Assembly (NCBI GenBank): GCA_024516155.1
Contig: JAJJXM010000010.1
Span: forward strand, 310,001 to 374,000
DNA: 64,000 nucleotides
Direction of reading: 5' to 3'
Source: Pyronema omphalodes
Lineage: Eukaryota; Ascomycota; Pezizomycetes; Pezizales; Pyronemataceae
This document shows, one piece after another, positions 23,607 to 35,090 of the stretch. Positions within the stretch are counted from its first letter, which is position 1. Each line of letters begins with the position of its first letter. Under the pieces are notes generated by a model. The model made no database searches and was not told where the DNA came from. It was given only the letters and a program-made list of their open reading frames with translations. Position numbers and translations under genes: made by a program.

Positions 23607-23766
23607 TTTGCTGTGTTGTGCTGTGAGGTTGGCGAGCGTTATCGAAGCTCGTTAACTTTTGGAGAAGGAAACTTTTTTGCTACAAGGATTATGGCGCTAA
23701 TGAAGATGGACGGCCGCAGTGCTTGGCAAAGTCTAACTATATTTAGACTGACCTTGCATTATGGTG

Positions 23767-23772
23767 CACGTG
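23767..23772. promoter_or_regulatory. CACGTG palindrome upstream of UTP3
   Basis: CACGTG 161 bp before the UTP3 ATG; gene-strand context ACTCACGTGCAC. Functional role inferred from the shared pattern. Confidence 0.45.
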
Positions 23773-23981
23773 AGTGCTTCCGCTACATACACCTTTCGCT
23801 CCTGATGACAGTCCATGATTTCAAAGTTTGGAATTTATATTTTAGAAAAAAACAGTCCTTATTTGCCAAATATCCTAACCAATAATCGTCTTTCTCTAGC
23901 TGACTATCAAAAAAAATCTGCTGCTAGACATTTAAAGAAAAAAAAAACAGAAAACAAACGCTAAACACTTTTAATATTGAT

Positions 23982-25768
23982 TTAAGGTCTCAATCTGATG
24001 GGGTCACGAGGGAAAGCGCTGGCTCTGCGGATGTTACCCAATCCCAAGAACAAGAAAACAACACGCTCCAATCCGATACCACCACCAGCGTGAGGGGGTG
24101 CACCACTCTTGAAAGACTGGACATAGTCCTCGAGACCAGGGGTGGCAGGGTCGACACCGAAAACCTTCATACGCTCACTGAGAAGGTCGGAGTCGTGGAT
24201 ACGCTGTGCACCAGAGAGAATCTCCTCACCACGCATGAAGAAGTCTATTTCTGGTTAGTCGTGGCATACAAAGGGTGAATGTAGTAAACGTACCGTAGGA
24301 GTTGGAGTAGTTAGCATCAGTGGGGTCAGGCATGGTGTAGAAAGGACGGGCAGCGGCAGGGAACTTGTCGAGAACGTAGAAGTCGGTGTCGTACTTCTCA
24401 CGGACAAGCTTTCCGAGAGTTCGCTCCATCTCAGTGCTCAAGTCTTCAAGGTCAGAGACCTCAGTGTGACCAGCTTCATGGAGCATCTTAACTCCCTCCT
24501 TGAAAGTGAGGACCAAGACGTCCTTTCCACTCTCGGGGAACTTAAACTCCTCAATAGGGTACTGCTCACGAACAATAGCAATCTCCTTAGCGTACTGAGT
24601 ACGGAGTCCCTTGAAGACGTTAACCAACATATCGGCCAAGACCTCCATGACCTCGTGGTAGTGCTCGTCGAAAGCCATCTCCATATCAAGACCGGTGAAC
24701 TCGGTCATGTGACGGTGAGTCTGGGAATTCTCGGCACGGAAAACGGGGCCAATCTCCATGACACGCTCGAAACCTCCAACAACCAACATCTGCTTGTAGA
24801 GCTGAGGAGACTGGGCAAGGTAGGCATCCTTGTTGAAGTAGGTGACCTTGAAGACGTTGGCACCTCCCTCAGAAGCAGCGGCAATAAGCTTGGGGGTGTG
24901 GAACTCGACAAATCCAAGGTTGTGGAGGTAGTCACGGAAGAACTTTCCAACTCCGGAAGAGAGACGGAAAATAGCCTGGTTGGACAGGATACGGAGATCA
25001 ACAACACGGTTGTCAAGACGGGTGACAAGCTGGACAGTAGGGAAACGTCCCTCACCAGCTTCAACCTCAGCAGTAGAGCGGGAAGCATCCTCGAACAAGA
25101 GAGCAGGCTGAGCAGGAGCCTCAGAGGTGCAGTAGATCTTGGTAATGTGGACCTCGGCATCGGAAATGCTTGCGGACTTGATCTCCTCTGCAACCTTCTT
25201 GACGGTACCGGTAACCATGACAATAGACTCCATGTTAATGCTGGCGGCCCATTTGACCATCTGCTTGCTTACAGATCCATCGGCGGCAACCTGAACAAGG
25301 GACTGAATGGTGTCCATACCCTGACGGAGGACCAAGAAAGCCATCTTAGCACCCTGAGCACGGGTGTTCTGGACACGGGCACGGAAAATGATCTCCTTTC
25401 CATCATCGGCGGCAGAAAGCTCGGAGATTTTGGCGTAGTTGAGTCTAGGACGAGAAGCAGAGTTGTTGATGGGAGCCTTTCCGTAGAACTCCTTAGCGGT
25501 ATCGACGTTGGCGGCTTCGCGAGCAGCTTTAGCGGCGGCCTGCTCTTCGGCCTTTCTCTTCTTCTCAGCTTCCTTTGCCTCCTTTGCGATACGCTTCTTA
25601 CGAGCAGACGCAGACTCGGGCTTTCCGTCAGGGCTAATTGAGGTTAGCTATCGTCATAGTTTCAATTAAGCACTGAACAAACCCAATTAGAACTTCCTTG
25701 GGCTCATCGGCAGCTTTGGGGGCAGCGGAACCGACAGGAAGCTCAGTGGTATTCTCCGGGGCAGACAT
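23982..25768 (-). CDS. DPS1: DPS1, cytosolic aspartyl-tRNA synthetase
   Basis: Class IIb synthetase charging tRNA-Asp. Model: complement(23982..24244, 24294..25633, 25683..25768), 562 aa, with two 49-bp introns that restore frame. The N-terminus carries a Lys/Ala/Glu-rich extension ([22 protein letters not shown] region) typical of eukaryotic AspRS, then an OB-fold anticodon-binding domain, then the class II core. Visible motifs are motif 2 ([22 protein letters not shown] area) and motif 3 near the C-terminus ([20 protein letters not shown], ending [10 protein letters not shown]). The distal intron uses a GTTTGT donor, weaker than its neighbours. Its start lies 166 bp from that of GUS1 on the other strand. 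Confidence 0.96.
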
Positions 25769-25934
25769 TCTGGTGGTGATGGATTGTAGAGAATTAGAGT
25801 CACTACGCGTGTGTATGAGGGGTACGGCTGAGACTGTGACTAACCCCGCCAAACTTTACCCTCCCTGACATAATCTGCCCCGCTTCAAACTAGGACGTCT
25901 CACGCATCGCGAGATCAGAAAGAGGTTATCCACA
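25769..25934. promoter_or_regulatory. Bidirectional promoter DPS1/GUS1 with Gcn4-like sites
   Basis: Only 166 bp separate the two start codons, so both synthetases must share control sequence. It contains GAGTCA at 25797-25802 (TGACTC on the other strand) and TGACTAA at 25837-25843, both close to the Gcn4/CPC-1 (AP-1-type) site TGACTCA. Fungal synthetase genes are often under general amino-acid control; binding here is inferred. Confidence 0.5.
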
Positions 25935-28135
25935 ATGTCGCAGTTCAACCTCCTTGTCGCCCAGAAGGTACTCGAAACGTATTTCTTGATAATTTGTGTT
26001 TAAATTCTAACGATAAATAGGCGCCCCAAGCCGACATCTACCCCGCACTCATCGCGGCAAACGTTGTCAACACCCACGCTTCCTTCTCCGTTACCCCCAT
26101 CGCCGTTGCCTACGAGGATGCCGAGCTTCTTGAGAAGTCCAACAAGGCATCCACTATCGGAGTCCAGTTTGAGGGCGAGGATGTCATCTACGGATCCGAG
26201 GCCGTGTTGAAGAAGCTTCTCGCTGCTTTCCCTCAGATTCTCAACGGTACCAATGCCGAGCAGGAGGACTACTGGGTCACTTTCGGTCTCACCAGACTTG
26301 GAGGAAAGGACTTCAAGATCACCTCCACCGCTTTGGAGGAGTTGAACAACCACCTCTCTCTCCGCACCTTCCTTGTTGGATACACCGACACCATTGCCGA
26401 CATCACCGTATACGGTGCCCTCAGTGCCAACGGCCAGGCCATCGCCGCTCTCAAGCGCAACCACCTTCCTAACCTTGTCAGATGGTTCAAGTACGTCAGC
26501 TCTATCGACCGCATCGGTAGCGTTGTTGAGGCCTTCAAGGCCGAGGTTGCCTCCAAGAAGAAGACCAAGTCCAAGGAGTCCAACTTCGAGATCGGTCTTT
26601 TGGACACTGACAAGGGTGTCGTTACCCGTTTCCCTCCTGAGCCTTCAGGATACCTTCACATTGGTCACGCCAAGGCTGCCATGTTGAACCAGTACTTCGC
26701 TGAGCACTACAAGGGCAAGCTCATCATTCGTTTCGATGACACCAACCCTACCAAGGAGAAGCAGGAGTTCCAAGACTCAATCCTCAAGGACCTTGAGCTT
26801 CTTGGAATTAAGGGAGATGTTATCACCTACACTTCCGACCACTTCGATGCCTTGTACGAGAAGGCTATTGACCTTATTAAGCTCGGAAAGGCTTACTGTG
26901 ACGACACCATCCAGGAGCAGATGCGTACCGAGCGTATGAACGGTATCGCCAGTGCCCGTCGTGAGCGTAGCATCGAGGAGAACCTTCGCATCTTCGAGGA
27001 GATGGCCAAGGCCTCCGAGGAAGGAGTCAAGAACTGTCTCCGTGCAAAGATGTCCGTCGACAACCCCAACAAGGCCATGCGTGACCCCGTCATCTACCGC
27101 TGCAACCCTGAGAAGCACCACCGTACTGGTGACAAGTACAAGATCTACCCTACCTACGACTTTGCTTGCCCCATCGTTGACTCCGTCGAGGGTGTCACCC
27201 ACGCTCTCCGTACCATTGAGTACCGTGACCGTAACCCCCAGTACTGGTGGTTCCTCGAGGCCCTTGGACTCCGCAAGGTCCACGTCTGGGACTTCTCTCG
27301 TCTCAACTTTATCAAGACTGTTCTTTCCAAGCGTAAGCTTGCTTGGTTCGTTGAGCAGGGTCTCGTCACCGGCTGGGATGACCCTCGTTTCCCCACTGTC
27401 CGTGGTATCCGTCGTCGTGGACTCACCATTGAGGCCTTGAAGCAGTTCATTCTCTCTCAAGGACCTTCCAAGAACGTTGTCAACCTTGACTGGACCATCA
27501 TCTGGGCATTCAACAAGAAGGTTATTGACCCTATTGCTCCCCGTCACACTGCCTTGTTGAACCAGGGCTTGCTTACCGCTAAGCTCATCGGTGGCCCCGA
27601 GACTCCCGTTACTGAGGACAAGCCCAAGCACGCCAAGAACCCTGAGGTCGGTCAGAAGAAGGTTGTTATGGGTAACAGCGTTCTCATTGAGCAGGCCGAT
27701 GCCAAGACCTTCAAGGAGGGTGAGGAGATTACCTTGATGGGCTGGGGTAACGCTTTCGTTACTAAGATTGTCCGCCCCGATGCTGAGGGTGACGTTACCG
27801 AGCTTGAGCTCACCCTTCACCTTGAGGGAGACTTCAAGAAGACTGAGAAGAAGGTTACTTGGCTCGCCAAGGATCAGAACTTGGTCGATGTTGAGTTGAT
27901 TGACTTCGACTACTTGATCACCAAGGACAAGATTGAGGAGGATGAGGACATCAAGGACTTTATCAACAGAAACAACATGTTCACTGAGAAGGCCATTGCC
28001 GACTGTAACATTGCCGATGTTAAGGAGGATGATATTTTGCAGTTTGAGCGTAAGGGTTACTACAGATGTGACCAGCCTGCTAAGGATGGAAAGCCTGCTA
28101 TTTTCTTCTGTATCCCCACCGGTAAGGGAAAATAA
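25935..28135 (+). CDS. GUS1: GUS1, cytosolic glutamyl-tRNA synthetase
   Basis: Class I synthetase of the eukaryotic GluRS/GlnRS-like branch, charging tRNA-Glu in the cytosol. Model: join(25935..25967, 26021..28135), 715 aa. Exon 1 encodes only MSQFNLLVAQK and is joined through a 53-bp intron. The N-terminal 190 residues form the GST-like domain used in yeast to dock on Arc1. The Rossmann catalytic core begins with RFPPEPSGYLHIGHAKA (HIGH signature) and carries a KMSKS-equivalent VLSKRKL. The C-terminal beta-barrel anticodon-binding domains follow (VMGNSVLIEQADAKTF onward) to the end FCIPTGKGK. The strongly C-ending codon use suggests high expression. Confidence 0.97.
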
Positions 28136-29526
28136 ATGATATCCTGTTAGTATGTAGCATGTAATTCAAAAGTCGATTTCTGCTGTTGTCTTAACCATAG
28201 TTTTAGCTCTCAAAGAATGAATTTGCGAAAACCCAATGATTTACGTAGAATTCATATATCATTTCATAACTTGGCTTTTTGTACGACGTGTTTAGCCCCA
28301 GGCAGTGAGACAAGTATTTGCTTACTTCGGGAGCCATATAAGAGGTAGAAGTTACAGAGAAGTTGGTCAGAATATCAAATTTTAAGTCCGTAATTGCCAG
28401 AGTACCGCTTGTAAGAAGACCGCAAATAAGTTCCCACTCGAAACACTCTAGACCTGCTGCAAATTTTCCTTCTTCCATGTCCGGCCAAAAGAGCCCATAT
28501 ACACACCTCATCTGGGTGCTAAATATATACAGATTTGGAACGTATCAGAGTGGAAAACTTTCAATTTAGGTTAACTAGTGGCAGTAAAATACAGAGACAA
28601 AATATCAGGTATGTTGCCGCATCTACCTGACCTCTAGAGCCCAGATATGTAGATATAATTCGCATGTTCTATCTTACCAAATTCATTTCAGTCACGTCTT
28701 CTCTATCCAGTATATCTTGGTCTATACCTTTATATTTCAGATTCTCATTTGCATAAAGTATTTGAGTGTCGTTGAAAATCAGATATCCAAATCATGAGAG
28801 ATCACTTGCTTCAGCACTTGCATAGTGAAAGCTAAATTTTTACATCACTGGTCATCACATATTTTCAGCGAGTGCATAGGGTAAAATACCCTCTGCTACC
28901 AAGGCCTCGATGGGGTTTCTATCACGCCACAAATGTCACTATTGCATTAGCTTCAAATTTTTCGATAGCTTTATTTTATATTTTTTAGTTCTGTATCAAT
29001 AACAAACTTATTTAATCCCTCCTCGCCTCGCTTCCTGCACACCCTCTTTTTCATATCATCAGTGAACATAGCACGTCACCAGAAAATTCCGCATACATAA
29101 CCCAACAATCAACTGGATGTACCTAATCCAAGCGTCGGTTAAAAGTTAAGTACATATAGCTTCGCGCCCAATATTTTCTTTCAACGCACTTCGAACCCCT
29201 TTCCGCAATAACTCTTCGTAAGACCTTGCTCAAAACCGCACCACCGCAGCTGGTATATACTCTACAAAACCTACATCAAAGATATATCAAAACCGAAGAC
29301 GTGATCTATGAACCTTCTCAGCCATCACATCTATACTTGCGGCAGTTATTTGTTGCTTATGATTAAACACCATTACACCAGAGTCCTGACTGAGTTGAAA
29401 TTGCTATTCTAGTAGATAGTTTCGCGCTGCAATTATCGGCTCAGTTACCGATTTATGTTACAAAACGAGTTTCTTAGGCGGGTCAGTTATCCTCGTTTAC
29501 AGAAGGAGCCCAGGTAGCCTGAAGTG

Positions 29527-29564
<38 letters not shown>

Positions 29565-30434
29565 GAACCTATGGAAAAAGGTTTCTAAGTCACCAAAAGA
29601 GTTAAGGAATTTGACTTCTACGGCAGATGCTTCGGTGCATGCTGAGGAAAAATACAGAATTGGCGTCATTGTGGATTATTGGAATTTTGGGAATGGCGGT
29701 TTAAAGGATTTGGTCAACCAATACAACCCCAGGCAGACTACTACACAATACAGTATTCATTGGTTCAGCCTTCAGGAAGGTCTACAGATGCGCCCCATCA
29801 TTATAGATGCGATTAAGATGGTAAAATTTGTGAACCAATTAATAGACTAATAATGAATAAAAGCTGAAATTGTTTATTGTTCAAAGTGGAAATGTATCCA
29901 GACGCTGTGTATTTGACGCCGGTACATGTCTGTTGTTCACCGAAATGGTCTTGCGAGGGATCTCAAGGCATTACGTCGCAAAACATCTCTCCGATAACCA
30001 CGTTATTAATTTACTTGATGCTGTTATGTGTTTTCCTACTTTCTTTTCCTCTATCGATTTGTGATATTTTCATTTCTTTTTCTCGTGGATAGAAGTTTGA
30101 TCGCGGCTCGTGTTTTGAAGTAGAGTACGATAGGTTTATATGAATGCAAATATAAATTGTGTGGATTGTGTGGATTGTGTAATGAATCCTCGAATATCTG
30201 TACTTCAGTATAGTATTTGATTCAAGAATTGATAGTAGGTACTCTATAGTCACGAGTGACAGGGAATGCATGTTGATGTATTCGCAATAGTTTCAAAAGA
30301 ACAAAGTTTATTCTACCTTTGACAATTATGCGCAAACGGTCATTTATCTTATCCCATTAAACACAAAAAATACAAAGCGTAAAAATAACATCAAAATCAA
30401 ACACTCCAAATCCCAATTTTTAAAAAGTCATTTC
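28136..30434. other. 2.3-kb intergenic between GUS1 and THS1
   Basis: Convergent intergenic, AT-rich. The largest open frames (103 codons on the minus strand at 28203-28511; a frame opening only at GTG through the poly-A run) match nothing I know. A 37-base A run lies at 29527-29563. No RNA gene or transposon motif seen. Confidence 0.5.
29527..29563 (+). repeat. Poly-A run (37 A)
   Basis: Uninterrupted run of 37 A. It could be a microsatellite or the tail of an old retroposed insertion. I see no clear target-site duplication or pol III promoter boxes upstream of it. Confidence 0.85.
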
Positions 30435-32933
30435 TTAGATGAGCTTGTTCTCCAACCGCCTCTCGGACTTGAGTCTGCAGAACTTCTCAAGAGCCTCATC
30501 AAGAGGAACCATCTCGCCCTTCTGCTGTTGAGCAGGGTCGTCACGGTTACGCATGTTGAGGGATCTAGTCTCCTGCTCAGAAGCACCAAGAACTATTTTA
30601 ATATGTTAGTATTTATCCATTTTCTAACTCCCACAAGTGAGATAACTTACCGAAAATGTAGTTGTACTGAGCCAACTGGGCAGCACGAATCTTCTTGTTC
30701 ATAGTGTTACCAGAGAGGTCAACATCGACGTGCATACCCTTAGCACGGAACAACTTCTGGACCTCGAGAACGTAGTCGTTGGCGGCAACCATGACAGGGA
30801 TAATCATAATCTGTCTGGGAGACAACCAGAAGGGCCACTTTCCAGCAAAGTGCTCAGTGAGAATAGCAATGAAACGCTCGAAAGATCCGTAGATAGCACG
30901 GTGGATCATGACGGGGCGCTTGTAGGTGGAGTCAGCCTCCTTAGAAGCATCTCCAGTAACGTACTGAAGATCGAAACGCTGGGGCAACTGGAAGTCAAGT
31001 TGAATGGTGGCGCACTGGTGCTCACGCTTCAAGGCATCAGAGATGGTGATATCGATCTTAGGACCGTAGAAAGCACCATCACCGGGGTTAAGCTCCCACT
31101 CGGAACCTCCAGCAGCAGCAAACTCCTCAAGAGCCTCCTGAAGCTGAGCCTCAGCGCGGTTCCAGGTTTCAATGTCACCGACAAACTTCTCCTCGGGACG
31201 GGTGGAGAGCTTTAGCTTGAAGGTGAATCCAAGAAGACCATAGACGGTCTGAAGGAAATCGAAGAGACCGTGGATCTCCTCCTTGACCTGCTCATCACGA
31301 CAGAAAATGTGGGAGTCGTCCTGCTGGAAACGGCGGACACGAGTGAGACCAGTGAGAGCACCGGAGAACTCGTTTCTGTGAAGAACACCGAAGTCTGCAA
31401 CCCGCCATGGCAACTCACGGTAAGAACGCTCACGGTGAGCGAACATAACACAGTGACCAGGGCAGTTCATAGGCTTAAGACCAAACTTGTCCTTCTCAAC
31501 ATCGAAAGAGAACATGTTCTCCTGGTAGTTCTGCCAGTGACCGGATGTTTCCCAGAGCTTAACATTGTACATGTTAGGAGTGATAACCTCCTCGTATCCA
31601 CGGGCCCAGTACTGCTCACGGAGGAAGTCCATAAGAGTGCTGTAGATACGGGCTCCGTGAGGAAGGAAGAAGCAAGATCCAGGAGAAAGATCGTTGAAGA
31701 AGAAGAGCTCCTGCTCTTTTCCAATTTTACGGTGGTCACGCTTGGCAGCCTCCGCGAGGAATGCCTTACGCTCAGTCAACAACTTTTTGTCAGGGAAGGA
31801 GATACCGTAGACACGCTGAAGAGACTCGTTCTTGGCGTCTCCCTGCCAGTAAGAAGAGGAGTGCTTCTCGAGCTGGAAAGCGGTAATACGTCCAGTGTGG
31901 GGGATGTGAGGACCGAGACACAAGTCGATAAGAGGTCCATTACGGTAGACAGTGGACTTCTCTCCATCGGCAATCTTGCTCTCAATGAAGTGCTTCTTGT
32001 ACTTGCTGTAGTGGAACATCTTGAGGAGGTTCTCCTTGGTCATCTCAAGGCGCTCGAACTTCTGCTTCTCCTTGATGGCTGAGGTCATGAGAGCAGTAAG
32101 CTTGGGAAGATCGTCAGGAGTAACGGCGGTGTGCGCATTCTCTCTGTCGTCAAGAATTGCCATGTCGTAGAAGAAACCGTCGTCGGTAGGGGGACCGTAT
32201 CCAAGCTGACAGTGGGAAAATCCATGTTCACATGCCTCTCCGAGAACGTGAGCAGAAGAGTGCCAGTAAACCTTCTTTCCCTCGGGGTGGTTAAAGTCAA
32301 GGAGCGCAAGCTTGCAAGAGGCCTCCAAAGGACGGTCCATGTCCCAGAGCTGGTCATCAACCTGTGCAATTACAGTCTTCTGGAAGAGACCCTGAGAGAT
32401 TCCCTTGGCAACGTCGGAAGGAGTGGTCTCCCAGGACTTTCCAGTGATGACCTTGCCATCAGGGAGCGTGATCGAGATTTCCTCGCGAGGTTTGGCTAGA
32501 GCTCATCGTTAGTACATATGCTTGAGAAAGAAATACTGATCTTTTTCTTCCAAGACCATGTTTCCGTTGGACATAAAGCATTACCTGCAACCTCAGCGTC
32601 GTACTCAGCCTTGAGCTTGTCGAAGAGATCAATTCTCTCCTGGATGTATGCAAGCTTCTCGAGCTAGAAACCAATCAAGCGTCAGATTTCACCTCAAGTA
32701 AGCTGAATTCCGTAACCTACCGGGGGCTCCTTCTTCTTGTTCTCTGTCTCAGTACCGTTGGCACCACTTGCACCCTCAGCCTCCTCACCCTTCTTGCCCT
32801 TCTTGCCCTTCGCGGCCTTTGGCTGCTTCGCCTTAGACACCTCGCCTTCAGGCTTCTCAACCTGGGGCTGCTCAGCCTGAGGCTTTTCGTTGCCAACAGG
32901 AAGCACCTCGGACTTTTGTTCAGTCGATGCCAT
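30435..32933 (-). CDS. THS1: THS1, cytosolic threonyl-tRNA synthetase
   Basis: Class IIa synthetase charging tRNA-Thr. Model: complement(30435..30592, 30651..32495, 32585..32663, 32721..32933), 764 aa; introns of 58, 89 and 57 bp all restore frame. A Lys/Glu/Ala-rich N-terminal extension (residues 1-70) is followed by a TGS domain ([15 protein letters not shown]...), then the SAD editing domain with [14 protein letters not shown] (the HxxxH site). The class II core has [20 protein letters not shown] and [10 protein letters not shown]; the C-terminal anticodon-binding domain follows [10 protein letters not shown]. Start at 32933 (MASTEQKSE); another in-frame ATG at 32951 would add six residues. 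It diverges from MRPL7 (244 bp between starts). Confidence 0.96.
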
Positions 32934-33015
32934 GGCTGTGGTGATGGGCAATGTGTCGCGGGGGTGCTGTCTCGCGCGAGGTCGCTAAAGGTTCTTTGGG
33001 GGAGGGGCAGAGGCT

Positions 33016-33022
33016 TGACTCA
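33016..33022. promoter_or_regulatory. TGACTCA, Gcn4/CPC-1-type site upstream of THS1
   Basis: Perfect AP-1/Gcn4-type heptamer TGACTCA, 83 bp upstream of the THS1 ATG in the THS1/MRPL7 divergent region. It fits general amino-acid control of a synthetase gene. Binding is inferred. Confidence 0.5.
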
Positions 33023-33177
33023 AATCGCGGGGCACCGACGGACCCTTGCACATGCGACTAGCGCTATCTTATTCAGCATAATTTTTCGACGGTGATCAAC
33101 TTCACGACAGCTCGGCCAACCGCACCCCCGAACAAAGCAACTCAAACCCCAACTCAGAAGGTTCGAGTACGCCGGCA

Positions 33178-34236
33178 ATGTCGTCGCTCTTTGCTGCCGT
33201 CAGGCCCCAGATCCCCCGGGTGTCCACCGCAACCCTCGGAATCAGATCCTACCGCCCCAAGACCTCAGAATTGCATTGGAAGAGAACCGGCCGCAGACGA
33301 GCGCAGTACCAATTCCGTGTTCCAAGATACTATCGCGGACCTCTCCACCCTGTCCAGCCGCCCAAGCCCTCAGAACCCAACTCCAGAGAGTTCGTTCCTG
33401 GCCCATTTTCACGAGAACGTAAGACGCTCCAAGACTATCGCGATCTAATACTAAGAAGACATGTTCTACTGCACCAGGTCTCGAGGACCACTACCACAAC
33501 ACCATTGCTTCCGATCTTCTCGCCTTGACCTACACTCACCAGACCCCCGGTGTTGAGCCCAAGAAGAGCGATATCAAGCAGCGTTTACGAGAGTGGGATG
33601 ACTCGTCACCATACCACAAGAACCGTCCTCTACGTGGACCGCGTGGAGGAACCGTCCTTGGACTTCTCGACAAGCCCCGGACATTCCGCAATGTTCCTGG
33701 CCTTACCGGAATTACCGTACACACGATGGTGAAGGGAGCCATGCAGGACAACTCTCACCTTGCAGTTGCCGGAATGGTTGTCCAGTCCATTACCGGAGTT
33801 CGTGGAACTGTTGTTTTTGCTAAGAAGAGTGTTGCACCCTTTGACTTGCGTGCTGGACGTGCAATTGGTATCAAGGCAAACATGCAGGGACAGCTTGCAT
33901 ACCGCTTCCTTGGAAACTTGATTGATGTGGTTATGCCCAGAATCAAGGAGTACAGAGGAGCTAAGGGAACCAGTGGAGACTCTTCCGGAAACATCACCTT
34001 TGGTTTCACTCCCGAGCAGGTTATTTTGTTCCCTGAGATTGAAGGTATGTAGTTCCAGTAGACCGGTGCGACTGATTTATAGCTAACTCCGGCATCTAGT
34101 GAACTACGACATGTACCCTCCCAAGATGATCCCCGGTATGCACATTACAGTTCACACCTCTGCAACTAACGACAAGGAGGCCCGTAAGCTTTTGCAGGGT
34201 TTCGGAATCCCCTTCTACGGAAAGATCAGAGATTAA
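33178..34236 (+). CDS. MRPL7: Mitochondrial large-subunit ribosomal protein uL5m (MRPL7)
   Basis: uL5 of the mitochondrial large ribosomal subunit, which contacts the central protuberance. Model: join(33178..33418, 33478..34044, 34100..34236), 314 aa; 59- and 55-bp introns in frame, the first with a CTAATACTAA branch region. The N-terminus (MSSLFAAVRPQIPRVST) is a plausible mitochondrial presequence and the next 60 residues are basic. The uL5 core is seen in GAMQDNSHLAVAGMVVQSITG, the central FAKKSVAPFDLRAGRAIGIKANM, VVMPRIKEYRGAKG, FGFTPEQVILFPEIEV and the C-terminal HITVHTSATNDKEARKLLQ. Much longer than bacterial uL5 (about 180 aa), as expected for fungal mitochondria. Divergent from THS1. 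Confidence 0.94.
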
Positions 34237-35090
34237 ACAAAATATTGGTGTATTTAGTGTAAGATTTAGGGGGATTTGGGATTTGGGGTTGGGGGTTGGG
34301 GTTGTGTATTGGAGGTTGGAGTCCTGCAGTGGAATTGGGACGCATTCATAACACAAGGTACTCTAACGTATCATTGTGCTTGTATTATATTTCAGTCATA
34401 GAATCGGATGCGAAACTCATAAAGTACTGCATTCCTGTGAAATATCCCATAGTTTATTAGTAAAATATATACCAATTCGGCATGAGAATAAACTATAATT
34501 ACAGTCGACCATACCATCGAGAACTTCCTCACAGTCATCTTTTGATGTAGAGTATCTAGCTTCTATAAAGCCCTCTGGAAATGCTTCTTGATCAGTCGCT
34601 GATTCTTACCAAATCATGGAATTAACTTGCTATTTTCAGCCATCAGACTTCTTTGGAAGTGGAATTTACACGTTCCGTAATTGCTGTAGTTAAATCAACC
34701 TGTCAAACCCCAATCAAGTCGTGCCGTACATCGCAGTAATGGTCGCTTAAAGCGATTACCGCCGAAGTTTAACCAAGCCAACCTGAGCTTAGCGCAAATT
34801 TTCCACCACGACGGTCTCTGCTGTATAATCATCACAAGTACCTACTCGTTCTCAGCAAGCAATCTCGAACGAACTATTTCACTATGAATATCAATTTTCA
34901 ACACCTTCAATCATCACATACAATTTTTTCCCCAAAATCAATGAATGCCGAAAAAAAAAGAACATAATTCAAAAACGGATATCCACAGATCATTAACCAT
35001 AGCCCAAAGATATATTTACAAAAAAAAACGCGCCGCAAACAACAAAAAAAAAACACTTTTTAAACCGTTACATTAAAAACCACAAAAAAT
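34237..35090. other. Convergent intergenic between MRPL7 and NOP2
   Basis: About 850 bp, AT-rich, with a G/T-rich patch just after the MRPL7 stop (34265-34320) and A-rich homopolymers before the NOP2 stop. No gene seen. Confidence 0.5.

Noticed and set aside
24466..25641. 391-codon plus-strand ORF
   Set aside because: Exact antisense shadow of DPS1; Leu/Val/Ser-rich with no family resemblance, kept open by biased codon use of the real gene.
26777..27820. 347-codon minus-strand ORF
   Set aside because: Antisense of GUS1, which has intact catalytic motifs on the plus strand.
29524..29850. Poly-Lys-leading ORF
   Set aside because: Opens only from GTG through the poly-A run; no eukaryotic start and no recognised domain.
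31270..32082. 270-codon plus-strand ORF
   Set aside because: Antisense of THS1.
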